The position numbers and the translations under genes were made by a program. Positions 12,751-25,361 of a DNA stretch of 64,000 bases are shown here, one piece after another. The notes below the pieces were generated by a model. The model made no database searches. It was not told the DNA's origin and was given only the letters and a program-made list of their open reading frames with translations. Within the stretch, counting starts at the first letter, position 1; each line of letters opens with the position of its first letter. The DNA is from Polytrichum commune (lineage: Eukaryota > Streptophyta > Polytrichopsida > Polytrichales > Polytrichaceae): the NCBI GenBank assembly GCA_950295325.1, contig OX485805.1:29065501-29129500 (forward strand), given 5' to 3'.

Positions 12751-13399
12751 GGGATTGTTTACACCATGGACCATGAAGTCGTCCCAAGGCCCTCTAAAAT
12801 CCGTGATTGGTTGTCAAACTCGTCCCAGGACCACTTCGGTTTAGACCAACGGAAAAAAAATGTCAAAGTGACCATGGAGTTCGAGGGTCCCCAACTACAA
12901 GGGTGGCGGGGAAGGGAACAGTACCCGACGCCCAGGGATGGACGTAAACTCGTCAGCTACCTATCGAGCTGACAAGGATAATCGTCATGGTCTTGGAAGA
13001 AGGCCTCAGGTCAATTCCTTCGTCAGGGAGAGATTGGCGAGGCCGCAAAATGAGTTGCTAGAACAAACGAGACAACTTTTTAACGCCTACATTATCCTAG
13101 CAAATTTCATTTGTATACCAATTTTTTTTTAAATAAATTATCTTCAAGGAAGACAAGAGAATTATAGTCAAACTCGCGTTTTCTCATAACTACCCGTTTT
13201 GGACATACATTCAACGAAATGAGCACATTCTATTTTTGGTGCATGGTCATTCCTCTTGGCCCACATTCGATTCACACCTAGTGAGAGACCATGGCTTTGT
13301 AGATTAATTTTCTTAAGAAATCGGACCATGGAAGTTGGACCCTTGAAAAAGGCCATCTTCCATGGTCCGATTTCATGGTTCATGGTGTAAACCGGCCCC
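12751..13399. mobile_element. PIF/Harbinger-like MITE, ~650 bp
   Basis: The left end (GGGATTGTTTACACCATGGA) and the reverse complement of the right end (GGGGCCGGTTTACACCATGA) match for about 30 bp and share the 'GTTTACACYATGGACCATG' motif with the ends of 3769-6410. TTA precedes the left end, but the right flank does not give a clean matching TAA/TTA. It has no coding capacity for a transposase. Confidence 0.6.
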
Positions 13400-14865
13400 A
13401 AGTACTGCAAGAAGATGAATTCAAGTTCCAACTCCAAACCCCCGCTATTTGGGCCCAATATTCAAGTCACTCCCGGGGCTCGAGGTTCAATACCAGGGAG
13501 GGATGGAGGGTACTTTTGAGCTTTGGAATTTTCGGTTCCCGGCCTTCCTGTGTCCCATTCGGCACCACACAATAAGACGCCAAAAGCTGGACCTCAAAAG
13601 GCATTTCTTGTACTTCGGCCTCGTATCCTTCTCGTCATGATAGGCAAATCACCTTCTGTTTTGTGCGAGTGTGGTACTTGCCAGTTTCTCGGCAATTGTG
13701 GAAAGTCGATTTTGTCCATTCCAGTGAAGTTGTTACAGATACCTTCGTCTTTGAAGTTACTTTCTTTCCAGCAATCCAAGGGAAAAATATCCAGATGCAG
13801 TAGCCGACGCCCAATATAGTTCAATATACTAAGGGATGTGGGCCTAATGTCGCCACTCTTCCTGATCGGACACCTATAATTGAGTGGCGGGTTACATGGC
13901 AAAGGCTTGTAGTTATAAACGAACACCAAAAAGACACGTGTGTTACAATGAGATTGGACTATGTGGTCAAAATCTAGACACCATTCTAGGTTCAATAGTT
14001 TAACACAACTGGCAAGGCATGTGTGACCATTTTCAGAGAACGAGAATGTTCACTTGGAACTCCTCATAACATTTGCGTCTCTATTCTGATTTTGAAAATT
14101 GAAATGGACAATCTTGATGATTCGCAGTTTCTACCTGGATGAAACGATTCCCGGGACGATCCACCGGCCAAAAATGTAGGTGGAGTACAAATTGATCCAT
14201 AGGCAGGAACATAAACTCCTGTGCATAACTATCCAGAAAATTGTAAACTACTGTCCCTGCCTCTGTTGTAGACAGTTTACAGGACTGCATAAACTCAAAG
14301 TAAAGGCATATAGGCTGTGCTCAGCCTGGTAAGCCTGCAATAACACATGAATGGCAGCTCCATAATATAACGCATTCAGATACTTGACAATTTCCCAAAT
14401 ACATCTTTCCTTTCTATATTTTCTCAATTCAAAGTGAAAGAGACATACTTACAACAATCGTCTTGTCCAAAGAAGGAATCCCAATATAAAGTCCTTATGC
14501 CAACAACTGGCGCATATGACAATAGTCTACATTCGGCCATAAGAAGAATCCCAACAGCCACCTGTCAATGACAACTGAAATAGTTTCTCATTGCTGGTCT
14601 AGAAACTTATTACTGAGGAAAAAAAAGCAATCTGGTGTTGATACCTGGAATCTGCTTCAACATTCAGCTTGCTGCCTTGCCTTATTGCCACTAGAGCCGC
14701 AGTCCAGTATGTGTAACTGGCAGTACTAGGTCACTTATGCTTAAGTGGTCGTTGCAAAAATTGTCACTACAAGTTTCAGTCAACTGGTCACAGATGATTC
14801 TAAGTTGGTCAAGAGTCAAGATATTGTGATCAATATATTCCTGTATTGCACCATTTATGATATTA
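13400..14865. other. Intergenic, unassigned open frames
   Basis: The 13594-13995 segment is open for 133 codons on the minus strand and partly open on the plus strand, and its base composition is less AT-rich than its surroundings. The minus-strand translation contains no motif I can assign, and no splice partners were found. It could be a captured gene fragment. The rest is non-coding, with a dispersed repeat at about 13915-14030. Confidence 0.35.
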
Positions 14866-15395
14866 TGGGGCATTCCCACCTGACTTTAGTTAAGACCCAA
14901 AGTATTTCCTAAAAACCGGGTAAAGCTCCCTCGGTTATAGCGGAGGCATCCGACTATCCCAATGCACCTACAAGAACTTGCTCCGGAGATTTTCAAGTAG
15001 GTTTTAGTTAAGTAGCTTTCACACATGTTCATGGTTTTATCTACCAAGCAATAAATGTTGGGTAGTTTTTGTCCCATCCCCAAATGCCTTACTACTCACC
15101 TATCTTACCATCGGTTTTTGTTAATGGGGCTCCTCGTGTCCTCATAGCTAAGACTAAAAAGCAACCAATCCCAAGGGCGGGAGGCAACACTTTTAAAGCT
15201 CCTATATTCTTGCCTCATGTTTAGGTACCGATGGGAGGGTCGGTGGTTGAGGCTTAAAACCTCCACTTTTAAGCCATGCCACATCATTTGCCACCTAGGC
15301 TCGGCACTAAAAAGAGCCATATGTGTGAACCCTAGATAACTAAAACCGCTTTTAGACTAAAACCACTTCTAACTAATGTCAAGTGGGAATGCCCC
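14866..15395. mobile_element. 530-bp PIF/Harbinger-like MITE, TTA duplication
   Basis: The ends are TGGGGCATTCCCACCTGAC and its near-exact reverse complement. TTA flanks both ends (14863-14865 and 15396-15398). A second copy in reverse orientation is at 33649-34150. The interior is shared between copies, including a 'gcttaaaacctcca' block and a 'catcggtacct'-type block. There is no transposase frame. Confidence 0.75.
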
Positions 15396-15890
15396 ATTAG
15401 TGTCATGTACACTATTTGTGAAGGGCCTAAACTAGATGCCTAGAGGTCTCGGTGTTACACCCGCTAATTGCCAATATGATTCCATTCGTCAACATAAGTA
15501 ACTTCTTTACGTGAAAACTTATCTACATTATGGCATTTAGAGTAGCACATTGGGATACTTTAGATGATAGTCTTGCATTTTGGTATGCAAGGGGAACATG
15601 TTTTTTAATGTACTAATGGCAAGTGTCTTATGTGTACACTTTGGTCAACTTTTAGACTGTTGTGTGACACGGCATGCACCTCATAACACTATTAAACATA
15701 CTCATGTCAAGATATTAGTAAGCGTACTTGAATGCCAAGTGTCTTGAGGTCACACTTATGGTGAAGTTGTTAATCATCAGTGTAACCTAGCATATGCCTC
15801 AAAATAGGGTAAGGGACACTTTTACTCATGCGACCCTAAATACCATAATCAGTGTATTGCAATTCTGCAGGCACAAAAAAAATTCAGTAA
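15396..15890. other. Intergenic, no gene seen
   Basis: AT-rich DNA between two MITEs, with no open frame or structure recognised. Confidence 0.5.
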
Positions 15891-16147
15891 CTACACTAAA
15901 TATGATATTTAGTGTCACCTACTATTTGGATTTACACGGTGCTATATTATATTCTTTTACTATTGATGTAATTTTTTACCAAGTAAAGTTGTTAATGTTC
16001 GTTTAATGTCCAAACAACCAATTTAACATTTGTTGGTAAAATACGAGGTATGCAGTAAATATATATAGCATTACGTAATTCCAAATAGTAAGTAAATTTA
16101 TTTTTTAATTAGTGTAGTAAGTGACACTAATACCATATTTAGTGTAG
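15891..16147. mobile_element. 257-bp MITE with TAA duplication
   Basis: It starts CTACACTAAATATGATATTT and ends with the diverged reverse complement (AAATATGGTATT...GTGTAG type). TAA lies on both sides (15888-15890 and 16148-16150). A near relative is at 34174-34397 and a longer one at about 56880-57372. The TAA duplication points to a Tourist/PIF-type MITE. It lies about 300 bp beyond the stop codon of the TTI2-like gene. Confidence 0.7.
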
Positions 16148-16453
16148 TAAGCCAACTTTAAGCAGATGCTGCAAATATCTCAGAAGATAACCAGGGTGGA
16201 TATTTCATGGGGCCCAGCTGACTCATTTGTAACTAGTAAGTGATTATATATAACAACACCATAAGGGACTTACTCTTGCTGCCATTATCTCCCAACTAAC
16301 ATCTGCCCAAACTTTCCAGATATTGTATATCAAAATTGGGAGACAAAATTCCACCACATCAATAAAGTACATGGCCTTTTGAAAGCACCTTGTCTTTGAT
16401 TCCACAAGAGAGGAGCAGTTCACCTGGAGAAACTTTGTTTCAAGCAGATGTAT
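16148..16453 (-). other. Probable 3' flank/UTR of TTI2-like gene
   Basis: About 300 bases downstream of the predicted stop on the minus strand. It probably holds the 3' untranslated region. I did not identify a convincing poly(A) signal. Confidence 0.4.
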
Positions 16454-19400
16454 CTATCTTGATGTCATATGACCAGGTGCAAGCATTGCATCCTCAGCTA
16501 CCCTCAAGTATAAAATCACTTCACTCTGTACAAGCAAACCAAAGAATTAGTGTAACATAGACTAATGCAAATAATGTAAAAGACTCATTTCTGAATCAAC
16601 AAACATAATCTTGTCTGAGTTTCTTGTATTGAGACTTTGACAGTGCCAGCATGCTGGTGCTCCTATGTGGCCTTCTGATGAAACCATTGAAGCTAAATTT
16701 AACACATCCTACTTACAAACATACACACCCAGGCCATAGTGCAAGTAAAAGCACCGCCATACAAGAAGAGGCACATACAGCTTTAGCAGTCTTTGCAATT
16801 CATCAAGTGCTGCAAATATTTGGAAACTAGAATTTCGCTTCTCAGCCTCTTTCTGTGCAAGTATTAGCTCTTCCCGTATCCTATATCACATCAGAATAAC
16901 ACACACCAGTAGTAAGCAGAAAAACACTCCAATTCTATTTCATAGGGTGTTGAGAGATATCACAACCAACAAGCTTGTCAGGCATAATGCAGGAAGGTTG
17001 CAAAATAGATTTCTACCTCAAGGCATGAAACTGGATTCGAGGCCAGGTATGTGTTACAATTGTGTGCAAGTTTGCTAACACCTGCAGGTGTATCAAGACA
17101 GCAAAAGGTCATATATCACAGAACATGGTGTGTACGAAACCATCATAAGTCAATATGAGAAATTTCATGAGCTTGGTAACTATGGCTGGTATTTGAAAAG
17201 TGTTCTCATTCACCTCACATAGGCAATTGGTGAAGGACAAAGTGTTCATTACCAGCTGCTGAGTTGGCTCGTCATGAGCATGAAGCCAATCGTAAAACAA
17301 CGGAAGAAGGTCTTTGAAGTGACCCACCAAAACAATCCCCATCACCTCAAACTGTGGTGTGACACTTTGCAGCCACACAACTCTACGTAGTCGGTCACTT
17401 TTATGCCTTTGCAGGTCCTCTAACATCTCGTTCATAATTGCTCCGTACCTTCAACAGATGTAATGCAGCATTGATATTCAAATGTATAAACAGTAGACAA
17501 CACCTACATTCCAAAGTCAGCATACAAACTACTAAGCCTCTGACTTCAGCCTAGTAGTTTGTCAGTCAAACTTGTTTCTGTAGTGAACTGCAGCAGCATA
17601 CTCCAATGTTGAAGATAAGACCTCTTTAACTAACTAAAAATAGACATTACAAGTAAAACCAGAAAGCTTCAGGAAATTTCTGGATTGATGCTGTCTACTT
17701 TACACTGGTCCCTTCATGATTGCATTTGGACACTGACCCTTCTGAGAATAATATCTGTTGCATGTAAGAGCTCACCATTTTCCACGAGGATTTTTCCCCT
17801 CGATCTGCGTGACCAGAGCTACGGCCATTTCCACAGCAACAGGCCACAATTCTTCAGATCCAATAAGGCTCCGAGTAACAGCATCTAAGATTGCATCCTT
17901 GAACCACCGCAGCTCTGTGGGGCTCAGATTCTTGGCTAAGTGAGTGAAAGCCATCATTGCTTGCTTCTGTGGGGTGAACCACATTCCATTGCCACGGTTA
18001 GATTTTCAATCCTGAAAAATTACTGCCTCTTCAATATGTCTTGAACCCATATATATATAATTTTATTTTCCAAGTTATTTGTACTTCTTGTGTTATGGTG
18101 AAACAATGTAAAGTGACGTGGAGGCAGGTACATCACCAATATAACAAAAACAATCAGAATACCTTGACTGGAGGTGTGTAGTGGTCCAGGGCTGTAAGCA
18201 CCGTGCGTATCACCATCTCAGCATGTGGTTTCATGTTTGGATATTGTACCTGCACACATCAATCACCTCAGTTCTTGCAAGCCCTTCCTGAAACTGCACC
18301 TAGACACAGCAGATTTCTTCAGTATCCCCTCTTATTTTCTAGCAGAGTCTATCAGAATTAAGTCTTGACACAAATGAGATATGAACCTCTAACAATATAT
18401 GTTCACAACGTGCTCCTCTGGTTACTATTAGCAAGTAGTATGGACCTCAAAGAATCAAGTTGATAATATTAACATCAATTTGCGGAAAGGTTCCTAGCTA
18501 TAATACTGCTATCTGCAAAACCGTTTCCATCAACTTCTCTTGTTCTTGTATATCCGGTTGAATATCGGATAACAACATGTGCATGAGCCTTAATAATGCT
18601 CAAATGGAAACATGCTGCTGAACATTTCATTAAGCCTGGAACTGGTAGAGTACCTTCAGTTAAAAAATGGTTCACCTCAAGCAACGATAATACTACTTGG
18701 AGAGCATAATTGACATGGTAAGACAAATCTGGAATCCCTCCTACCTGCTTAAGAAACCATCTCAGTTGGTGAGCCGAAACAATAGCTAAGGGCAAGTCAT
18801 CAGTCTTTGGAGCTGCAGCAAGATTTTCTTCATTGATAAATCTGGTGCCAGCCTTGAAATTTTCCTTGAGTCTTGGTAGAACCACAGGTAACAACTGAAT
18901 ACTTAGATTCTCTAGACTTCTCGCATCACTAATCTCCAATTCGGAGATAACAGGAGCCATGCCTCCATCCGAACTGGAAGTCTTCTCTTCTTGTAAAGCC
19001 TTCGACAGGGATACAAGTGCTTCAAAAGAGAGCTTTCCAAGCCCCTCATTATCAGCCCAAACATTCTCTGTCTCGATAATGCCTGATGCCAGAGCAGCAA
19101 AGCTAAGAGAAAGCTCAAGTACAAGGCTCTCTTTCCTCCATGCTTGCTGTGAGGTCCAGTTCCGCATCTTCAGTAGTACAAGACCAATTCTCAAGTAAAA
19201 CTTTCCACACTGCAAAAAGTCCCTTACCTTTGCTTCTGTTTCTTTGTCCTTGTAACTTTGAGTCAGCCCTGAAGGGACAGACATCACCTGCACATATAGC
19301 AGAAATCAAAACACCAAACATACAAAAGAGAAAACAACAAGGATGAGTTCCAGTCCAAATAGGAACAAAGAAAACTCAAATACTCCCATGCACTCCTCAC

Positions 19401-22400
19401 AAACACATCCAGATCAATAAAGAAAACTTAGGCTTTAACAACTACCGTAGAAACATAGATTCCATAAAAAAACAAGCATTGATACCCCTGAGCAAAAGAG
19501 GAAGGCTGCAAACCTCTGCAATGTGTTGTAGTGCGTCTAGTTGCTTATTGCTTAGAGATTTATCTTTTGAGGTCACAGACAGGCTCCTTAATGTTTCTGC
19601 ACTGGAAGGAGCAGTTGTACTTTCTGACGCCTCAAGGGCAACAACAAGACCCTTCAGAACTGTTGCACTTGTCACTTTCTCCAACACAGAGGCAGTATGA
19701 TCATCTATCGCACCTTGCCTTTTGAAAATTCTAGCTAAGTTGGTACAGTCATAGAGGGGCATCATTGGATGTAACATTGCCAGGATAGATTCATGGTAAG
19801 AGCCCAGTGATCTGCATCAAAATTAACCCCAATGAGCATCCCACAGACCACATTCAAAGAGAACGCCATGAATTCCAGATTCACCATACATACATATCCT
19901 AAGTACAAACCTCATTAGAAAGTCATGAGGACACATAAAGACCACAAAGACACTGGGGGGGGAGGTGGGGGAGAACCTCAGTAGTTGCAAAAAACTTGAG
20001 ACTAGCAACTTGTTTCCTCTGTCTTCAGCATCTGCAAAAGCAACAGACGTTGCCACTACTACTAGGGGCACTCTGTCTAGTTTGAGCTTTCCAAGCTCTT
20101 GAACCTCATATGAAGGTTGATGAGGTACTAGTTGCAGAAGAAATGTAGACTTGGTAGCAGACAGTAGAGTTTTTCCCCCACTCAGGTTTTCAAAGTCATT
20201 GTCTGATGATTCTGCAGATGTTATTGCTACATTGATGAATCGATCCAGCAAATCTTGAACAATTACCTGTATGAAAAGTGGGATGCACCGTCTGCTCAAT
20301 AATCAGATTAACCCTTAAAGGTCCAGGAGGCCCATTATGGGCCTCAAAATGTTTTACAGAGGTGTTTAAGATTACTTATTATTATAGATGAAAATGTTAA
20401 AAGTGACTCCATCTATATGTAAAAAGAAACATTGGGAGATATGGACTTGTCTACATGACCTAGACTCAAATACATATCATTGTATTTTCACTTCTCCTTT
20501 GTAGTAGGATGTGTCAAATATAGTTTCAATCTAATTGACCAAGTAAACTTTGAGATTTTAAATTCAATACTTGTTGGGGGCTTGTATAAAGTATTGTAAA
20601 GGCCATAGAACATATACCCATGCCTTTAAGGGTTAACACGGTATCAGCACACAAACATTTTTGCAAATGTTTCTGCAACTATTCACCAGCCTACTTGCTC
20701 AGCTGGTCAGATAGATTTCACCTAAAGGCTGTGCACATTCATGACCATGGATGGGTTACCCCTTCAAAACTTTGATAGCTGTACCTATTAGGTCAACTTA
20801 GCAACCAAATATTGCCAAATGCATTAACATTGATGATCTAAAACATTAACTTCAAAGTGAGGGCAGCCACTGTGCTTCAAGCTCAACTTCCTCAGCAAAA
20901 GTATAGGAAGGAGCAGGAAGAGCCTATTGGTCAGGTCTTTCACTACAAAACATGACAAACACCATCCAATTTCAATTCTGCTTAGGTATAAAAGTGCACC
21001 TTGGTATGTTCTGAAGAGGCAGGTAGTAGATGCTGGAGTATTGAGTTTGTTGCGGTGGTTTGCACCTCAGGCTGAGGGTCTACACAGGCTGCAAGCACTC
21101 CCAATGCCAGCCCTGTCCATCTGACAAACCCAATTCCAGCTGCTATGATCAAGGTACCGCTGCTTAATAGTGATAGAAACCACAAGAATTTTGGATCCAA
21201 GATTGAACAAGGCCTATCTTTAGAGTGTTAACCAAGAACAGATTATAACAAGTAAAACAAATGCACTTAAATATGTATTTAGGAAAACAGGGAGGGACCT
21301 ACAGAGCTTCTGAAAGAAACCCATTTGAAATTTGGAGGATTTTGGTTGAAGCAGCAATTGCAGCACAGCGAACCTATGGGCCACAAGTTTGAGAGTGGTC
21401 CACAGTGAGTCTGACAAGCATTGAACCTACCTATAACTCATTTCAACAAATCTCTGGGCTCCAAAAGACGTGAAGAAAAAGGGGGAGGAAAAAAATTCCC
21501 ATCAAGACAGACAATAAGCATATATGGACACAAGAATTGACTGACATTCTCACTCGAGTGTACAAATACTCACAGGCTATCAATCTGATGATCCACATTG
21601 CACACACTAAACCCCCTTCTAAATCAATTCACAAAGACATGCTTTGTACACTGGACACAAAATTGTGCTCCAGCCATCATGAACTGCACCAATCCCGAAT
21701 TGCATCACATTTCTTCTATGCACAAAGACATATAATTACAAGTACACAAGAACAGCTGAAAATGCAAGTGACCAGCGTTTAATGTTGAGTCTGTGTTGAT
21801 GCATGCCCTTCAGGGTTTAATGTATTTTCAGTGCTAACTCAATATCCAGTTAATAATTCATTCAACCTTGGTTCAACTCATGATTCAATCTTTTAGGTCT
21901 TGCAACTATAAAATATAGAAACAAAAGATAAAAACTGAAACCCTATGTATGATAAGCGTTGATTCGATATTGATGTAGTTTGATGTGACTGAGTCAACAT
22001 GAAACCAATGTTGATACATGAATTCAGAGGTTTGTGGTGAAGTGCTAGATTGAACAATACCTTCCGCATCGATACAACTCACAATTTAACCTTTCAGGTC
22101 TCCAACAATGAAATATAGAAACAAAAGATGAAAACTGCAACCCTATGTATGATAAGCGTTGATTCAATGTTGATGTAGTTTGATGTGACTGAGTCAACGT
22201 GAAATCATTGTTGACATACGAATGCAAAAGATCTGTGATGAAGTGCTAGACCAAGCAATACCTTCCACTGCGTATCACCAACAGACATGTCGAAAATGAG
22301 GATCTGAAGGAGCTCCTCCAGTAGGGGAAGTGAAGACTCCTTGGAATTTGCTACCTGTACATCATGGACAGCTAGGAAGGATGTAACCTCCACGGCTCCC

Positions 22401-22705
22401 ATGCGCACACGCCATCGACCACATCGCAATCCTCCACAGCCCTTAAGCGCCGGCCAGAAAGAGTTGAGAAACCTGCCAGAAGTGCATTTCTCGAGGGCCT
22501 CATTTTCTAAAACCCTCTCCAACAATTTTTCCTGATCAGCTATTGGCACAGTGCTTTGTAAGAGAGAAAGTGCCGCAGCGGCTTTCTCCACCAATTTCTG
22601 TGCTCGCTCTTCTTCATCAATCAAGACATCACTCGAGCTTCTCCGCAGAGCTCGAAACGCTTCCACAAACCCTTGCTGCACGTGTTCGCTCATGCCATCC
22701 TCCAT
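16454..22705 (-). CDS. TTI2: TTI2-like subunit of TELO2-TTI1-TTI2 complex
   Basis: Predicted co-chaperone subunit (with TELO2 and TTI1) that helps mature PIK-related kinases such as TOR, ATM and ATR; this role is known from animals and yeast. Exons on the minus strand: 22705-22262, 21426-21303, 21139-21000, 20266-19977, 19811-19514, 19287-18676, 18249-18163, 17966-17776, 17448-17214, 17081-17017, 16880-~16763, 16525-16454. All junctions are GT/AG and keep frame. The product is about 865-891 residues and helix-rich. Residues ~640-830 resemble the TTI2 core: 'LTALDHYTPPVKKQAM', 'LRRVVWLQSVTPQF', and 'HTIVTHTWPRI' near 813-823, like the HTWPR region of human TTI2. It is longer than human TTI2 (~508 residues), with extra N-terminal sequence. 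The exon-2 acceptor (21427) was chosen for phase and the last donor is uncertain: one at 16779 would end the protein at 16516. Confidence 0.72.
20312..20632. mobile_element. piggyBac-like MITE in TTI2 intron 3
   Basis: The element begins CCCTTAAAGG and ends CCTTTAAGGG, and TTAA flanks both sides (20308-20311 and 20633-20636). TTAA target duplication with CCC...GGG ends is the hallmark of the piggyBac superfamily. The 321-bp interior has no transposase frame. It lies in the intron between exons 3 and 4 of the TTI2-like gene, its near edge about 45 bp from the exon-4 acceptor. A chance palindrome around TTAA is the alternative reading. Confidence 0.6.
21866..22266. repeat. ~200-bp tandem duplication in TTI2 intron 1
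   Basis: Two copies about 201 bp apart (about 21866-22065 and 22066-22266) share 'ccctatgtatgataagcgtt', 'tttgatgtgactgagtcaac' and 'gaagtgctaga'. The second copy ends on the exon-1 splice donor and the first carries the same CAATACCTTCC sequence at 22055-22065. The duplication therefore copied the exon/intron border into the intron. Confidence 0.75.
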
Positions 22706-22861
22706 GACGTCTTCCTGCTCTTCTTCAATTCATCGAATTCATCCTAAATTCGATCACACATTAAGTACGACCTGCAGCAATCGAGACGTGATTTCGCTTC
22801 GATTCTTCATGCATGACGTGCAAATTGTCGACAGATCGCAATTTCGTAATACCTGGAGGAG

Positions 22862-22878
22862 CCCTAAACCCTAAACCC
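22862..22878 (-). promoter_or_regulatory. Double telo-box upstream of TTI2
   Basis: CCCTAAACCCTAAACCC lies about 157 bp upstream of the start codon. Telo-boxes are plant cis-elements found in promoters and leaders of genes for translation, replication and cell growth. Their function here is inferred from position only. Confidence 0.55.
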
Positions 22879-23968
22879 TGCTCTCCGAACTTTCATTCGT
22901 CACCAGTTATCTTTTTTTCATCCACCAAATGAACGTGAATGGTCCAAAGCCACCCATGGTCATATGTTTCTCCTCAAAATCCTCTCTTAGTTTAAGGTAG
23001 ATGGGTCTTAAATGGTTATTTTTTTATGACTAGTTCACTTCTCCTAGGATGTGTAGCATGATGATTGTTAGCAAATCCAAATTGAGGTTGTGGCCACTTT
23101 CCTCATAATTCTTGGAGCTCACATAAATATATTATTTCTTTATCAAAGTGAAGATTCCCCAATTATTTTAAACACATGTTTTTTGGCTTCCATGTCAATT
23201 AAATGTCTCTCCAATTATGTTACTATTGAGCTTATAATGATTATCATATTTTGAGCATCTAGTCTAATCTCTTAACACATGTCTTTTGGCTTTCATTTGT
23301 GAAGGCAAACCTAACCATATACCACTCAAATGTCTTGGGGGTGCACCTTTCATAGCACGTGTGAGTATATGTGAGTGCACAAAAGGGGTATTAATTTGAA
23401 CGTTACTGTACTATATATACATATGCTACACAAATTGTAGCTCATAGTTATGTACATGTATGAAGGGCCTCTAGAAAATATGCAGCATTTGTACTTGTAC
23501 AGTAGTGTCACTAGACTTTATGAGATAAGTATACAATATTCGATGAAACTATGATGAATAAATTATTCATTTCCTTACCCCATCCATGCATGAATGGAAG
23601 AGGCAACATTAGGATTTTGGAAGGGCAAGAAGGCCAATTACAAGTAGACCTACGATCTTACTAATCATTTGATGAATAAGTTCATATTATATAACTGATC
23701 TTTGAAATAGCAATTTGCATTAGCTTCTATGTCAATATTGTAGACTTATGTGCTTATGAGTTACATCCAGGGGATGAAAATATATTCAAGGACTTTATGA
23801 TGAATGCTAGGGTTTTGATTTTTTTTACATATGATAAGGGTTGATTGTTATTCACAAGTATGTTTGCATACCTATGTTAATGACTATATATAAATGTGTT
23901 TTTTATATGTCTACATATTTTCACTTGTATTTATCATTGAAATTGTATGTGTATTGCTTGACTTTACA

Positions 23969-23996
23969 AAACAACAACAACAACAACAACAACAAC
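23969..23996. repeat. (AAC)n microsatellite
   Basis: A run of about nine CAA/AAC units in otherwise AT-rich intergenic DNA. Confidence 0.9.
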
Positions 23997-25352
23997 ACAT
24001 GTATATAGGTGGTTTTTAGAATATGTTGCGAGCGCATATGATTCTTGGTTTTTAATGAAAGGTGCACCCTTGGGTCAAATGTATATGTATTATTAAAATA
24101 AGTAACCAAACCGAACATGTCTACTTCATTGTATTCCAATTTCATGGTTGACGGAGTTACTTAAAGATTACAAGAACAATACCATAAGGTTGCTTCATCT
24201 AAGGTCATGTATCAAAGATTCTTGATGACATCGTTTACTACCATCAATTATATCTTACAAAGGTTTATATATCATTTAACCTCCTAAAGATAAGATGAAA
24301 GTATTAATGTCACACGATGTTACACAGTCTTACACGAGTTTAATTCATATAAACCAAATACTTCTTTGTAAGAGATATGGGCATGCATGACTACCCTAAA
24401 CATCCATATTAGTGTTGCCACACTATTCATCAATGACCCACATTTCTTTTCTTACAATCACTAGGTAACAACTAGAGAAGATATCTTAAGACACTTGGTG
24501 TCCACTCTCTTTTGAACACATGTGTTTATGGTGTCCATTCTTAGAACCACATCTAACCGTATACAAACCACTCAAATATAAGTGTCATATTAAGATATGT
24601 GACTGCATTATAGGCACATCTACCTTATATTCATGATTTTATACAAGGAGGCACATTATAAACCCCATTGATGACACGGCAAAGTGACACGTGCTTCCTT
24701 GCCATTGGCTGTAGTAACCCAATTCCCACCTCACCCTGCCGTGGCTTACATCTGGCATTAGTTATCAAATGGAGCTACTACCCTTTTCTACGTGAAAAAA
24801 GAAAGAAAAGGAAGATATCAGAATCTTGCAATTATGAAGATTTGAGAGCAGGGGACACAGAAAGGGCTCTGGGTGTCGAGTATTGCTTCATCGCACTGGA
24901 GAAATCTGGAAGAGGAAGAATTTTGTTGAGAAATCCGGAGTCTCAAGATCGGCCTAGATTATTTGGAAGTTGATACCGCCCTCAGGGTTAGATTGTGGAT
25001 AAGAAGGAGGTAACTTAGTTCTGGTGATGAGCATTTCCAAGATGCATGGTTGATAAGTAGGGGGAATGCAATTTTTGTGAGAGAATACAAGGGCGAAATG
25101 GCAGCAGGAGAGAGCTTTAATACTTTTCTCAACCCTTCTATTGCTTCTGCGTGGAGGTAAGCAAGCATGCAAGCAAGCTACACTTCAAAATGACAATGAC
25201 CGATGTCGATATACTGAATCGTTAGGCTAATTTAGGTTATATGTCTCGATTGGAGCTTGACCTAAAGCAATCGATCCCTGTTTTCTTTCTACAAAAACAA
25301 GTGATCTGCGCTTGGATTGGCCCTCTGTAATTTCGAATCAAGCAAGAGCTCC

Positions 25353-25361
25353 AAACCCTAA
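25353..25361 (+). promoter_or_regulatory. Telo-box in WDR13 upstream region
   Basis: AAACCCTAA occurs about 1 kb upstream of the WDR13-like start codon, in the presumed leader or promoter region. The divergent neighbour also has telo-boxes. A single 9-mer can occur by chance, so the confidence is modest. Confidence 0.35.

Noticed and set aside
13594-13995. Leucine-rich-repeat gene fragment on the minus strand
   Set aside because: Spacing of Leu/Cys looked suggestive at first, but there is no regular repeat and the plus strand is also partly open.
22864-22878. Interstitial telomere repeat
   Set aside because: Only two to three CCCTAAA units; a promoter telo-box is a better fit than telomeric DNA.
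24668-24973. 101-codon frame upstream of WDR13 as a gene or N-terminal exon
   Set aside because: No domain and no clean junction to the WDR13 frame; better explained as leader sequence.
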